Shown piece by piece: positions 18,252 through 28,112 of a stretch of 64,000 nt of DNA (its first letter is position 1; each line of letters opens with the position of its first letter). Source of the DNA: Tritrichomonas musculus (taxonomy: Eukaryota; Parabasalia; Tritrichomonadida; Tritrichomonadidae); NCBI GenBank assembly GCA_039105265.1, contig JAPFFF010000004.1:7483501-7547500 (forward strand), read 5' to 3'. The position numbers and the translations under genes were made by a program. Below the pieces are notes generated by a model. That model was not told the origin of the DNA and did no database searches. It saw nothing but the letters and a program-made list of their open reading frames with translations.

Positions 18252-18989
18252 TTATTCCCAAATATCAAGTTTGTTCTCTCTAAAATAGTATTTGTAATCT
18301 CGTTGATTAATTTCCCTGATAACTTTGCAAGGTGTCCCATATGCAACACAATTCTTCGGGATATCACGAGATACAACACTACCTGCTCCAATGACTGAAT
18401 TATCTCCAACTTTTACACCAGGCAATATAATAACTCCTGAACCAATCCAAACATTTTTTCCAATATGGATTGGAAAATTATATTGATAAGTTTTCAAACG
18501 AAGAGAAGGCAAAATTGGATGACCAGCTGTAGTGAAACAAACATTAGGTCCAATTAATGTATTATCTCCAATTATGATTTCATTATCATCAACAAATGTT
18601 ACATTTGAATTTATATAAACATTTTCCCCTAAATGAACATGTTTGCATCCCCAATTTGAGTTGATTGGTGTTTCAACAATACAATTATGGCCTGCTTCAC
18701 AAAATATTTCTTTGAGAATTTTGTTTCTTTTCTCTCTCTCTGTGGCTTTCGTGTTATTATATTCATACATTTTATTTTGATATTCATATTGTTTTTTTAA
18801 TAATTGAGGAATCATTGGGATGAATACTTTCTTTTGTTTTGAGCGTTCGTATTGATATAATATTTCTTTCTCTTTCTTTATGTTTTCTTCTTTATTTGTT
18901 CCAACACATTCACTTGTTTCTAACAAGTTTTTTGTAAAGTTTTTCAAGAACAAAACTTTATTGCTTTTACTCGAAATGGCTGAGAGCAT
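18252..18989 (-). CDS. Maltose/galactoside-type O-acetyltransferase (left-handed beta-helix)
   Basis: 245 residues from the ATG at 18989; the open frame extends upstream only to a TTG, so the ATG is preferred. An N-terminal helical Mac-type region (YQNKMYEYNNTKATEREKR) precedes hexapeptide repeats with [LIV]-G-x-x repeats: GENVYINSN, IGDNTLIGPNVCF, IGKNVWIGSGVIILPGVKVG, IGAGSVVSRDIP. The catalytic histidine is H157 in TAGHP. The end, NCVAYGTPCKVIREI, is standard for the family. It transfers acetyl from acetyl-CoA to a sugar hydroxyl. The family is chiefly bacterial and fungal; transfer from bacteria is plausible. The N-terminal ~50 residues are longer than in bacterial Maa/LacA. Confidence 0.9.
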   Translation of the reverse strand: MLSAISSKSNKVLFLKNFTKNLLETSECVGTNKEENIKKEKEILYQYERSKQKKVFIPMIPQLLKKQYEYQNKMYEYNNTKATEREKRNKILKEIFCEAGHNCIVETPINSNWGCKHVHLGENVYINSNVTFVDDNEIIIGDNTLIGPNVCFTTAGHPILPSLRLKTYQYNFPIHIGKNVWIGSGVIILPGVKVGDNSVIGAGSVVSRDIPKNCVAYGTPCKVIREINQRDYKYYFRENKLDIWE

Positions 18990-19442
18990 TAAGAAAATGA
19001 TATGATTAACTGACTTTTTTAAAATTTTCAAAAAGAGGTCACATAACTTTTATAGAAAATTTCTTACTTTAACAAATGAGGATGATTAAATCGAATGAAT
19101 ATTTAATTATTTCTTTATTTCTTTAAATATTTGCTAAATTTAATCGAAAATTTTTTAATAAAATTTTTATTCAAAAAAAATGTTGATAGAAATTGTTCTA
19201 ACTTTTTCTGAGTCATAACTTTTTTCTTCTTTCAAATTTTCATAACTGAATTTCATTATAAAAAGTAATGATTCTTTGTTTATTTGTGAAACATCTATCA
19301 TATATTAATTAATACAATATAATTATTTTTAATTTTAATAAATTTGAATGATAAAAATTATCGTATCAGCTTTTTCTTATTAAAAGGAAGTTAAACGTTT
19401 AATAAAATGATATGATTAAAATCTATATCACAAATTAAAAAA
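18990..19442. other. Divergent intergenic region (shared promoter region)
   Basis: It lies between the O-acetyltransferase (minus) and inositol monophosphatase (plus) genes. No gene seen. A TCACAAAT motif about 12 nt before the ATG at 19443 could be the plus-strand initiator. Confidence 0.4.
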
Positions 19443-20297
19443 ATGGAATACGAAGATATTCTTGTGAAGCTTAAAGAAATTGCCCTTGGAAGTGGAAAAA
19501 TACTAATGAAGTATTTTGAGAAACAAGAAGAATTGATCGAAAAAACAAAAGAAACAGAAGCAGATATTGTTACTAATGCAGATATTGAAAGTGATAAATA
19601 TATTCGAGAAGAATTTGCTAAACATTTCCCTGGCTTCGGTATTATCACAGAAGAAGGAGAAAAAATTCAACCAAAAGTAATAAATGGACAAAAATATTGG
19701 TTATGTGCAGATCCATTAGATGGAACAACAAATTTTGCATGCAATTTACCAATATTTTCTGTTAGTATTGCTTGTTTAGATAATGATTATAAACCAATTG
19801 TTGGAGTTGTATATGATCCAACTCGAGAAGAAATATTTTGGGCTATAAAAGGTAAAGGTTCTTATTTAGAAACTAAAAAGAATGGCATTAAAAGATTGAA
19901 AGCACGAGAAAATACAAATCTTTTGAAATGTCTTGTTGTCACTGGATTTAATCCTTCTCATGTCAATAATGTTGATAATAATATCAGCGAAATATCAAAA
20001 ATATTACCTCATGTTAGATGCATTAGACGTCTTGGAAGTGCATGTCTTGATTTTTGTAATGTTGCAGCATCAAGAATTGATTGTTATTGGGAAAAAGGAC
20101 CTCATATATGGGATGTTGCATCTGGTTGGCTAATCGCAACAGAAGCTGGTGCTTTAGTAACTCACTATGATGGTTCTCCTTTTACTCAAGATTCTTTATT
20201 AAAACCGATGATTGACTTGATTGTTGCAACAAAATCAATTCATACTCAAATCAAAGAATTAATTAATGAAGCCCGGTCAAATTTAAATAATAAATAA
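19443..20297 (+). CDS. Inositol monophosphatase family protein
   Basis: 284 residues, standard for the family. It has all the metal-binding motifs: E70 in ITEEGE, D90-P-L-D93-G-T95-T-N-F (first signature), and W223-D224-V-A-S-G (second signature). Such enzymes hydrolyse inositol 1-phosphate to myo-inositol with Mg2+, feeding phosphatidylinositol synthesis; the family also includes other sugar-phosphate phosphatases. There is no signal peptide, so it is cytosolic. The stop lies in AAATAAATAAATAA, with overlapping TAAA motifs typical of trichomonad 3' ends. Confidence 0.95.
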   Translation: MEYEDILVKLKEIALGSGKILMKYFEKQEELIEKTKETEADIVTNADIESDKYIREEFAKHFPGFGIITEEGEKIQPKVINGQKYWLCADPLDGTTNFACNLPIFSVSIACLDNDYKPIVGVVYDPTREEIFWAIKGKGSYLETKKNGIKRLKARENTNLLKCLVVTGFNPSHVNNVDNNISEISKILPHVRCIRRLGSACLDFCNVAASRIDCYWEKGPHIWDVASGWLIATEAGALVTHYDGSPFTQDSLLKPMIDLIVATKSIHTQIKELINEARSNLNNK

Positions 20298-20459
20298 ATA
20301 AATAATTTTTTTAATTTAGGTTAAATTTATTCTTTCTACATCTTATACGAGTATTTTACAAAAAGAAAAAAATATTATTCATTGAATAAAAAATGCATAT
20401 ATAAACAAAGAGATAGTTTTAAAAAAATGAGTTTTATTTAAATAAGTGATTTATTGGAT

Positions 20460-21428
20460 TTAAAAAGAAAATCGATTTTTGTATTCAGTAATCTTTCTTG
20501 TGAGTTCTTGATGTTCTTGTTCTGTTAATGAAATCAAGTTGAAATCATTATTAGTTAATACTTCACAAATAAGTTCAAATGATGGTTGAGTGTCTGGTTC
20601 TGAACACAAACATGCTTCAATTAATTGTTGTGCAAGTAATGAAAATTTCGTTATCGTCGATTCATTCTTATTTCTTGTAGTTTCACCTGAACTCAAGATG
20701 AAATAAACAAGATCACCAAATGATGAAATATCTTTCTTCTTCTTATCATTGTGTTCTTCTTCATTTAGTTCTTCGGATTGAATTAGTAATGAGTTCTCAA
20801 ATTCACTGATTTTGATTATTCCATCTGATGTCATTTGAATATTTGCTGGGATTAAGTTATTGTGAATGATGTTGCGTGAATGGATGTATTTCATTCCTTC
20901 AGCAATCTGATAAATTGAAAATATTTGTTGAACTTTGGACATCATTTTACTTTTGACTGCTTCTTCTAAATTATTTGGACAATATTCAATAAGAATTGAT
21001 GGTTTTTGATTCCTATCATTGATATCGTCACTTTCAAGTTTAAGAACATTCGGATGATTGAGAAGTTTCATGATTTGTATTTCATTCGTTAAACGTTCTT
21101 GATTTTCTGTGGCTTTCTCTTGATTAATCTTTTCTTTCATTACACATATCTTATTCATCATAACTTTTACATATTTATTATTTTCTTTAATTTTTATATC
21201 TTCAATCTTTTCATAATTTATATTTGTTTCAGAATCATTAACTTGATTTTGATGAATAACCTGTGATTGTTGATTATCTGTCTTTTCTTTCAATTGTCTT
21301 TTCAATTCTTCATTTTCTTTTTTCATATATTCGAGTTTTCGCTCGAGTTCTCCATTTTTCTTTATTAATTCATTTGCTGGTGGAATATTTTTTTCAATTG
21401 CTGGATCATTTTTAATATTTGGTTTCAT
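20460..21428 (-). CDS. Coiled coil plus pseudokinase domain (C-terminal part of the interrupted ankyrin gene)
   Basis: 322 residues from the first ATG in this stretch; the frame is open somewhat further up. Residues about 15-50 form a Lys/Glu-rich coiled coil (ELERKLEYMKKENEELKRQ). The kinase-like fold follows: no proper Gly-rich loop, IMKLLNHPNVLKL (alphaC/beta4 region), ILIEYCPNNLEEAV (hinge), then IIHNNLIPANIQ where H-R-D should be (catalytic Asp missing) and ISEFEN where D-F-G should be. Both catalytic Asp residues are lost, so it is a pseudokinase, probably a binding or scaffold module. Its sequence style (LLEYCPYNL-like hinge) matches the active kinase at 39226-40869. Confidence 0.7.
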   Translation of the reverse strand: MKPNIKNDPAIEKNIPPANELIKKNGELERKLEYMKKENEELKRQLKEKTDNQQSQVIHQNQVNDSETNINYEKIEDIKIKENNKYVKVMMNKICVMKEKINQEKATENQERLTNEIQIMKLLNHPNVLKLESDDINDRNQKPSILIEYCPNNLEEAVKSKMMSKVQQIFSIYQIAEGMKYIHSRNIIHNNLIPANIQMTSDGIIKISEFENSLLIQSEELNEEEHNDKKKKDISSFGDLVYFILSSGETTRNKNESTITKFSLLAQQLIEACLCSEPDTQPSFELICEVLTNNDFNLISLTEQEHQELTRKITEYKNRFSF

Positions 21429-24400
21429 TGAGAATTCTTTTAAAGATGGTTGTATTTGAAATGTTTGATATGGAACTTGATTTGAATCTTTCTTTGATAA
21501 AATATAAGAAAACTTGTAAAAACATTGATTTGATTTTCATTAAATATTTTGCTGAAATTGAAAAAAAATAATTAACTGAAATTAGTTTGTTTTTATTATC
21601 AATGGATTGAAATATTGCAATAATTTGTTCATCATTTGTTAAATCTATAGGTTTTCTTCATAAAATAGAAATAAAAAAAATCATAAATGTCTAATCAAAA
21701 TTTGATTTAACTTTAAATCAAAATACCATCTTTAATATTACGATCATTTCTTTCGCAGCTGAGAAGAATTTGAATAATTTCTTTGTTTTTGTTTTTAACA
21801 GCTATATGAAGTACTGCATCATGAAAATATTTTAAAACACAATAAAAAAAAGCTGTGGAATTCCATTGGATGTTTAGATAATAAATTTCATTGAATAATT
21901 TAGCATTGAATGTAATAAAATAATTTGTCGTGAATTATATATAATAATATGATAAAATGTAAATAATGTTAGGATCAGTTTTGTTATTTGATATTAATAA
22001 TTTAACAATTTCAATATTTTCTTTTTCAACTGCGAGATAAAGTGCTGTTTTATTAAATCTTGTCATAATTTTATTGAATGATTTGATGATGAATTCCATT
22101 GAATGATTTGATGTGGAATTTTATTGAATGATTTGAAGCGGAATTTCATTGAATGATTTAATGTGAAATGTAATTAAATGATTTGATGTGAAATTTCATT
22201 GAATAATTTGTTGTGAAATGCGATTGAATGATTTGATGTTGGATGTAATTGAATGATTTGTTGTGAATTTTATATAATAATATGATAAAATACAAATAAT
22301 GTTAGGATCGGTTTTGTTATTTGATATTAATAATTTAACAATTTCAACATTTTCTTTTTCAACTGCGAGATAAAGTGCTGTTTTATTAAATCATGTCATA
22401 ATTTCATTGAATTATTTGATGTTGAATTCCATTGAATAATTATATACTGAATTCCATTGAATAATTTGATGTTAAATGGAATTGAAAAATTTGATGTTAA
22501 ATGGAATTGAAAAATTTGATGTTGAATTGTATTGAATGATTTATGCTGAATCAAATTGGAAAATTTGATGTTGAATTCCATTGAATGATTTTATGTTGAA
22601 TCAAATGGAAAGATTTGAAGTGAAATGGGATTGAATGATTTGATATGAAATTACATTTAATTATTTGTTGTAAAATGTAATTAAATGATTCGATGTTGGA
22701 TGTAATTGAATGATTTGATGTGAAATTTCATTGAATGATTTGTTGTGAAATGCGATTGAATGATTTGATGTTGGATGTAATTGAATGATTTGTTGTGAAT
22801 TTTATAATAATAATATGATAAAATACAAATAATATTAGGATCAATTTTGTTATTTGATATTAATAACTTAACAATTTCAACATTTTCTTTTTCAACTGCG
22901 AGATAAAGTGCTGTTTTATTAAATAACGCCATAATTTCATTGAATGATTTGATGTTGAATTTCATTAAATGATTTAATGTTGAATTTCATCGAAAGATTT
23001 AATTCTGAATTCTATTGAATGATTTGCTATGAGATTTTATTGAATGATTTAATGTGAAATTTTATATAATATTCTGATAAAATACAAATAATGTTAGGAT
23101 CAGTTTTGTTATTTGATATTAATAATTGAACAATTTCAATATTTTCTTTTTCAACTGCGAAATAAAGTGCTGTTTTATTAAATCTTGTCATAATTTCATT
23201 GAATGATTTGATACTGAATTCCATTGAATGATTTGATACTGAATTCCATTGAATAATTTGATGTTGAATTATATTGAATGATTTTATATTAAATGGAATA
23301 GAAAAATTTGATGATGAATTCCATTGAATGATTTTATGTTGAATCAAATGGAAAGATTTGAAGTGAAATGGGATTGAACGATTTGATGTGAAATTTCATT
23401 GAATGATTTGTTGTGAAATGCGATTGAATGATTTGATGTTGGATGTAATTGAATGATTTGTTGTGAATTTTATAATAATAATATGATAAAATACAAATAA
23501 TATTAGGATCAATTTTGTTATTTGATATTAATAACTTAACAATTTCAACATTTTCTTTTTCAACTGCGAGATAAAGTGCTGTTTTATTAAATAACGCTAT
23601 AATTTCATTGAATGATTTGATGCTGAATTTCATTAAATGATTTAATGTTGAATTTCATCGAAAGATTTAATTCTGAATTCCATTGGATAATTTGGTATTG
23701 AATGCAATAAAATAATTTGTTGTGAATTTTATAATAATAATATGATAAAATGTAAATAACGTCAGGATCAGTTTTGTTATTTGATATTAATAATTGAACA
23801 ATTTCAATATTTTCTTTTTCAACTGCGAGATAAAGTGCTGTTTTATTAAATCATGTCATAATTTCATTGAATGATTTGATGATGAATTCCATTGAATGAT
23901 TTAATGTTGAATTCCATTGAATGATTTTATGTTGAATCCAATTGAATGATGTAATGTTGAATTCCATTGAATGATTTGTTATGAATTTTATATAATAATA
24001 TGATAAAATGTAAATAATGTTAGGATCAGTTTTGTTATTTGATATTAATAATTTAACAATTTCAATATTTTCTTTTTCAACTGCGAGATAAAGTGCTGTT
24101 TTATTAAATCTGATCATAATTTCATTGAATGATTTGATGATGAATTCCATTGAATAATTTGATGTTGAATTCCATTGAATAATTATAAACTGAATTCCAT
24201 TGAATAATTATATACTGAATTCCATTGAATAATTTGATGTTGAATTCCATTGAATGATTTTCTTTTGAATCAAATTAAATGATTTGATGTTGAATTCCAT
24301 TGAATGATTTTATGTTGAATCCAATTGAATGATGTAATGTTGAATTCCATTGAATGATTTGATGTTGGATGTAATTGAATGATTTAATGTGAATTTTATA

Positions 24401-25015
24401 TAATAATATGAAAAAATACAAATAATGTTAGGATCAGTTTCGTTATTTGATATTAATAAATTAACAATTTCAACATTTTCTTTTTCAACTGCGAGATAAA
24501 GTGCTGTTTTATTAAATCATGCCATAATTTTATTAAATGATTTGATGTTGAATTTCATTGAATGATCTAAGGTTGAATCCAATTAAATAATTTGATATTT
24601 AATTCCATTGAATGATTTGATGTTGAATTTCATTGAATGATCTAAGGTTGAATCCAATTAAATAATTTGATATTTAATTCCATTGAATGATTTGATGTTG
24701 AATTTCATTGAATGATCTAAGGTTGAATCCAATTAAATAATTTGATATTTAATTCCATTGAATGATTTGATGTTGAATTTCATTGAATGATTTGATGTTG
24801 AATACAATCTAATGACTTGATGTTGAATTCCATTGAATGACTCAAGGTTGAATCCAACTAAATGCTTTAATGTTGAATTCCATTGAATATTTTGATGTTG
24901 AATTGTTGTTCGATTGATATCAATTGCTTGAGTATCTAATAAATTTTCGACAAGTGAAAAATAGTCATACAAACACAAACAACGAATTGAATAATTAATG
25001 CATTTATTTTGCATA
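21429..25015 (-). repeat. Array of ten spaced ankyrin modules (minus strand)
   Basis: Each coding module is about 33 residues, for example FNKTALYLAVEKENVEIV followed by KLLISNNK(I/T)DPNI. Approximate positions are 21720-21827 (diverged), 21950-22068, 22278-22396, 22810-22930, 23065-23190, 23473-23600, 23733-23857, 23998-24118, 24397-24525 and 24895-25000 (first, diverged). Eight are nearly identical, so they arose by recent duplication. Spacers of 140-410 bp are built of 25-26-bp direct repeats like ATTGAATGATTTGATGTTGA. A hinge segment lies at about 21580-21655, followed by a gap with no open link to the coiled coil. Adjoining modules are not in one continuous frame. Confidence 0.75.
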
Positions 25016-25024
25016 AAACAAAAA
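25016..25024. repeat. Target-site duplication, left copy (AAACAAAAA)
   Basis: This 9-bp direct repeat is also found at 26662-26670, exactly flanking the long-TIR element. Nine bases is the characteristic duplication length for Mutator-like elements. Confidence 0.75.
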
Positions 25025-25221
25025 GAGAAATATAAAATAGCAAAGTTTGGAGGTGAAGTGACCAACAAACTATATTCAAATTTTGAAAGGAAAAAAATTG
25101 AATAAATGGCTTTTTGATAAAACAACTTTTTAATAAAAACACTTTTTGATTGGTCTTGAATAATGAACTTTTTGATATATAATTCAGTTTAACTTGGCCC
25201 CAAGTTAAAGAAAGCGAGCGA

Positions 25222-25560
25222 CAGATGGTGATTTACAGATAGCGAACTACAGATGGCAAACTACAGATTGAGAACTACAGATGGAGAACTACAGATGGAG
25301 AACTACAGATGGCGAGCGACAGATGGCGATTTACAGATAGCGAACTACAGATGGCGATTTACAGATGGCAAACTACAGATGGCGATTTACAGATGGCAAA
25401 CTACAGATGGACGATTGACAGATGGCAAACTACAGATGGCGAACTACAGATGGACGATTTACAGATGGCAAACTACAGATGGACGATTGACAGATGGCAA
25501 ACTACAGATGGACGATTGACAGATGGCAAACTACAGATGGCAAACTACAGATAACGAATT
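25222..25560 (+). repeat. 14-bp minisatellite (about 24 copies)
   Basis: Tandem copies of GAACTACAGATGGC, with variants such as GATTTACAGATGGC and GATTGACAGATGGC. Several frames stay open across it, which gives spurious Trp/Arg-rich ORFs. It is visibly richer in G and C than the surrounding sequence. Confidence 0.9.
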
Positions 25561-25872
25561 GAAGTTGATGGTGAGCTACAGATTGTTTATTCTCAAATTG
25601 GTCATACTCAGATAGTTATCTTCAGATTGGCTATTCTCAGATTGATTAGTCTCAGATTGACTATACTCAGATGTTTATAAATAAAAAACAGTAACTATCT
25701 TTATTATTGATTGTTTTGTATTTAATATTATATTTTCATTGTGCATTTTGCATTTTTTTTTAAATATGGAAAACCTTGTTTATCGATGCAATTAATAGTA
25801 TTAAAAGTATGTATATGTAGTAAAATTAGAGTTTAGCACTTATTTTAGATAGAAATAAAATAAATATATAAT

Positions 25873-26350
25873 TAGACTTGTTATTCTCCGATTCTCGAGA
25901 TCGATAATTGATTGACTTTTTGATATCGATACATAAATATGCACAGATTCTCGAGATCGATTTCAGAGATCGAGAATTTTTTTTCTCAGCTTTTGATATC
26001 AGAATTTTCAATTAAACTTTTTGATAAATATTTGATCGTAATTTAATCTCAAATATTTCAATAAAAAGAATGTATTTTTTGATTTTAATCTTAAAATAAA
26101 CATCAATAAATTATATTATTTATTTTTAAATATTATAAAATCACAAATACCAATTATAAAAAAAGATAAATCTGTTTGAGATCTCGAGATCTCGGTAATT
26201 GATATCAAGTTTACAATTATTTTTATATCACATTTCATATCTGATATCTTGATAATCGATAATCTCGATATCAGATTTTTAAACTGATAATCGAGTATCA
26301 GATGCAAAAAAGTGACGTTTTTGATATCGATTCTCAAAATAACAAGTCTA
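25873..26350. mobile_element. MITE with TAGACTTGTTATT termini, nested in the MULE
   Basis: Termini are TAGACTTGTTATT at 25873 and its inverse ending at 26350, with further inverse similarity (ATTCTCGAGATCG and GATATCGAT words) inside. It is flanked by a perfect 8-bp duplication TATATAAT (25865-25872 and 26351-26358). At 478 bp with no coding content it must use a transposase made elsewhere. It is the same family as the element at 41161-41577. Confidence 0.8.
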
Positions 26351-26654
26351 TATATAATTTAATTGGTACAAAGGTGTTACTGCATTTTTATTTCCAACTT
26401 TCCATTTTTACTATTTTATTAATACCTTTATTTTTAATTTGTTTTTTATATTTTAATTGGGATGATTTAATAAAAGTATATTTTTTTCTTTAAGTAGCAG
26501 CTTTATCAAAAAGTTTTTTTATCAAAAAGTGCCTTTATCAAAAAGTGTTTTTATTAAAAAGTTGTTTTATCAAAAAGCCATTTATTAAATTTTTTCCTTT
26601 CAAAATTTGAATATAGTTTGTTGGTCACTTCACCTCCAAACTTTGCTGTTTTTA

Positions 26655-27743
26655 TCATCCCAAACAAAAATTATAATATTTAAGACTATAAAATATTGTC
26701 TCACTTGAAATTACTTTTCTATTTTGCAGATATTTGTTTAGAATATAATTTGCAATGTCATTGTGGTTGCATTTGATTGATTCGCTGAAGCATTCTTTGT
26801 ATGATTTAGTTTTGTATTTTCCATAAATATTATTGTTTGTTATTGTTGGTTCGATATGATTTTCTTCGAGAAGATGGATTATTTCTGTATTATTGCCATG
26901 AATCGAATAATACCACAATGATGGTGTCATTTCTACTCCATTATTTTTCAAATAATTAAAGATTTGAATTGATCCTTTGAATGCTGCGTACTCAATCAGC
27001 GTAATACCACTTTTACTCTTGTTTCGTTGAATTAAAAAAGAATTTGTTTCATATATAGATGGTTCAATCGTTGATTTGAGCAATACATTGTTCTGATTTA
27101 CATACCTGATAAAGTCCATGATCGAGTCTTCTTGGATCAATTTGCTGATACAACTGTCATTTTCGCCTTTCTTCCTCTTTTCATAAAAATCATCTGGTAA
27201 TTCTTTCTTTATCTCTTTAACCCATTCATTTTTGTCCATGAAAAAATAAAAAACTTTTTTTTGTTTTTCATCGTCATCAATGAATTTTGGAAACCATTTT
27301 TCATTAACAAATGGAAGTATTTCTGGTGCAAAATACTGTGGATATTTTTTTTCAACATATTTATAGGTGATTATTCGTTTTACAACATATTCATCAATAT
27401 TCATGATTTTTTCTTCAATCAGAAAAAGAAGAAGTCGTTTGTTGCTCGCAAAAATAATGAATAATTCTGAATTTGAAAAGTAATTTTTGATATCTTCTTC
27501 GAAATATTTTAGAATTTGATCGATTTTGTTGAAAAAGGTTGCACCACGATGATGGTTGTTGGAAACATTTACAATCAAATGTAAAAATAATCTAAGATTA
27601 TTTCGATCGTCTCGTATTTGAATATCTTGAAAAGTTTTGTTGAGATTTTGAAAATTATCTGTTTCATTATTTTCATTATCAATGAAAATTAAAAGGCCTT
27701 CATACGCCTTTTTCATATTTTCCAAATATTTTTTGATGTTCAT
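26655..27743 (-). CDS. DUF3447 ankyrin-type protein, N-terminal portion truncated by transposon
   Basis: 362 residues from ATG 27743. Residues 1-230 are the helical N-terminal region common to trichomonad DUF3447 proteins (FLHLIVNVSNNHHRGATFFNK; NKRLLLFLIE; NDSCISKLIQEDSI). Residues about 245-320 are the DUF3447 ankyrin-like repeats (ITLIEYAAFKGSIQIFNYL, PSLWYYSIHGNNTEIIHLLEE). The last two codons and the TGA stop are contributed by the terminal repeat of the element at 25025-26661, so the natural protein was longer. A paralogue with the same N-terminal layout is at 54164-55261. A TCAATAAT motif lies upstream. A shortened product could still be made. Confidence 0.8.
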   Translation of the reverse strand: MNIKKYLENMKKAYEGLLIFIDNENNETDNFQNLNKTFQDIQIRDDRNNLRLFLHLIVNVSNNHHRGATFFNKIDQILKYFEEDIKNYFSNSELFIIFASNKRLLLFLIEEKIMNIDEYVVKRIITYKYVEKKYPQYFAPEILPFVNEKWFPKFIDDDEKQKKVFYFFMDKNEWVKEIKKELPDDFYEKRKKGENDSCISKLIQEDSIMDFIRYVNQNNVLLKSTIEPSIYETNSFLIQRNKSKSGITLIEYAAFKGSIQIFNYLKNNGVEMTPSLWYYSIHGNNTEIIHLLEENHIEPTITNNNIYGKYKTKSYKECFSESIKCNHNDIANYILNKYLQNRKVISSETIFYSLKYYNFCLG

Positions 27744-28112
27744 TGGAATAAAAACAAAAAAAAAAATTATTGAAATTTTGAATTCAATATTTGAATCAAC
27801 TCTGAATTTAATTTGAGGTATTCGAATAATTTTATTTCAATGAATAATAATAGAAATTAACAAATAGATGGTTTAAAAATAAAATAAGTTATATTTATTT
27901 AACGATAATTGTAAAAGTGGAATGATTAACCATTTTTATAAAGTGAATTTTTTTACAATAGGCAATCTGAATAACATTTTTCAAGATATCTTGATTATTT
28001 ATTATTTTATTTAACTTTTTTCTTCATTTTAACATATAAAACAAATCTTAAAAAGCTTTTTTTTTTTAATGAATAAAAATGTAAAGTATTCAAAAAATTG
28101 AATTATATTAAA
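27744..28112. other. Divergent intergenic region
   Basis: It lies between the DUF3447 gene (minus) and the M3 peptidase (plus). No gene seen; A/T homopolymer runs are present at about 27757-27767 and 28060-28069. Confidence 0.4.

Larger units (their letters stand above)
25025..26661. mobile_element. Mutator-like non-autonomous element (1637 bp, ~125-bp TIRs)
   Basis: The terminal inverted repeats are about 125 bp (25025-25150 and 26530-26661), nearly identical except for the outermost ~15 bp. They share GCAAAGTTTGGAGGTGAAG and repeated CTTTTTGAT(A)AA words. They are flanked by a perfect 9-bp duplication. There is no transposase ORF. The interior holds a 14-bp minisatellite (25222-25560), a TCTCAGATTG-type repeat (about 25600-25680) and a nested MITE (25873-26350). 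Long TIRs plus 9-bp duplication fit MULEs. The element sits inside a DUF3447-ankyrin gene and supplies the stop codon of its upstream part. Confidence 0.75.
20460..27743 (-). pseudogene. DUF3447-ankyrin-pseudokinase gene split by a Mutator-like insertion (gene-level entry)
   Basis: One gene can be followed along the minus strand: DUF3447 N-terminal part (27743-26655), transposon (25025-26661), first ankyrin (about 25015-24895), eight near-identical ankyrin modules plus one diverged module (24525-21720), a hinge (about 21655-21580, IDLTNDEQIIAIFQSID), then coiled coil and kinase-like domain (21428-20460). With the element and one copy of its 9-bp target duplication left out, the frame runs through from YYNF into FCFMQNKCINYS...YDYFSLVENLL. 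That is the same order (YYNF... then YDY..LV..L) as in the paralogue at 54164-55261. The ankyrin modules are separated by non-ankyrin spacers, so even before insertion the gene either needed splicing or was already decaying. Confidence 0.6.

Noticed and set aside
21552-21576. A 25-nt GT...AG segment on the minus strand (GTTAATTATT...TTTCAG) resembling the ultrashort introns of trichomonads
   Set aside because: Removing it does not connect open frames (a stop follows immediately), and the 5' end is not GTATGT; kept only as a curiosity.
25253-25554. Trp/Arg-rich ORFs of 81-88 codons
   Set aside because: Translations of a 14-bp minisatellite inside the MULE.
28098-28112. TTG as start of the M3 peptidase, and other TTG/GTG starts (for example 20, 19031, 25125, 55297, 55778, 58006)
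   Set aside because: Eukaryotic context favours ATG; ATGs at 28113, 18989 and 55261 were used, and frames lacking an ATG were treated as partial or broken.
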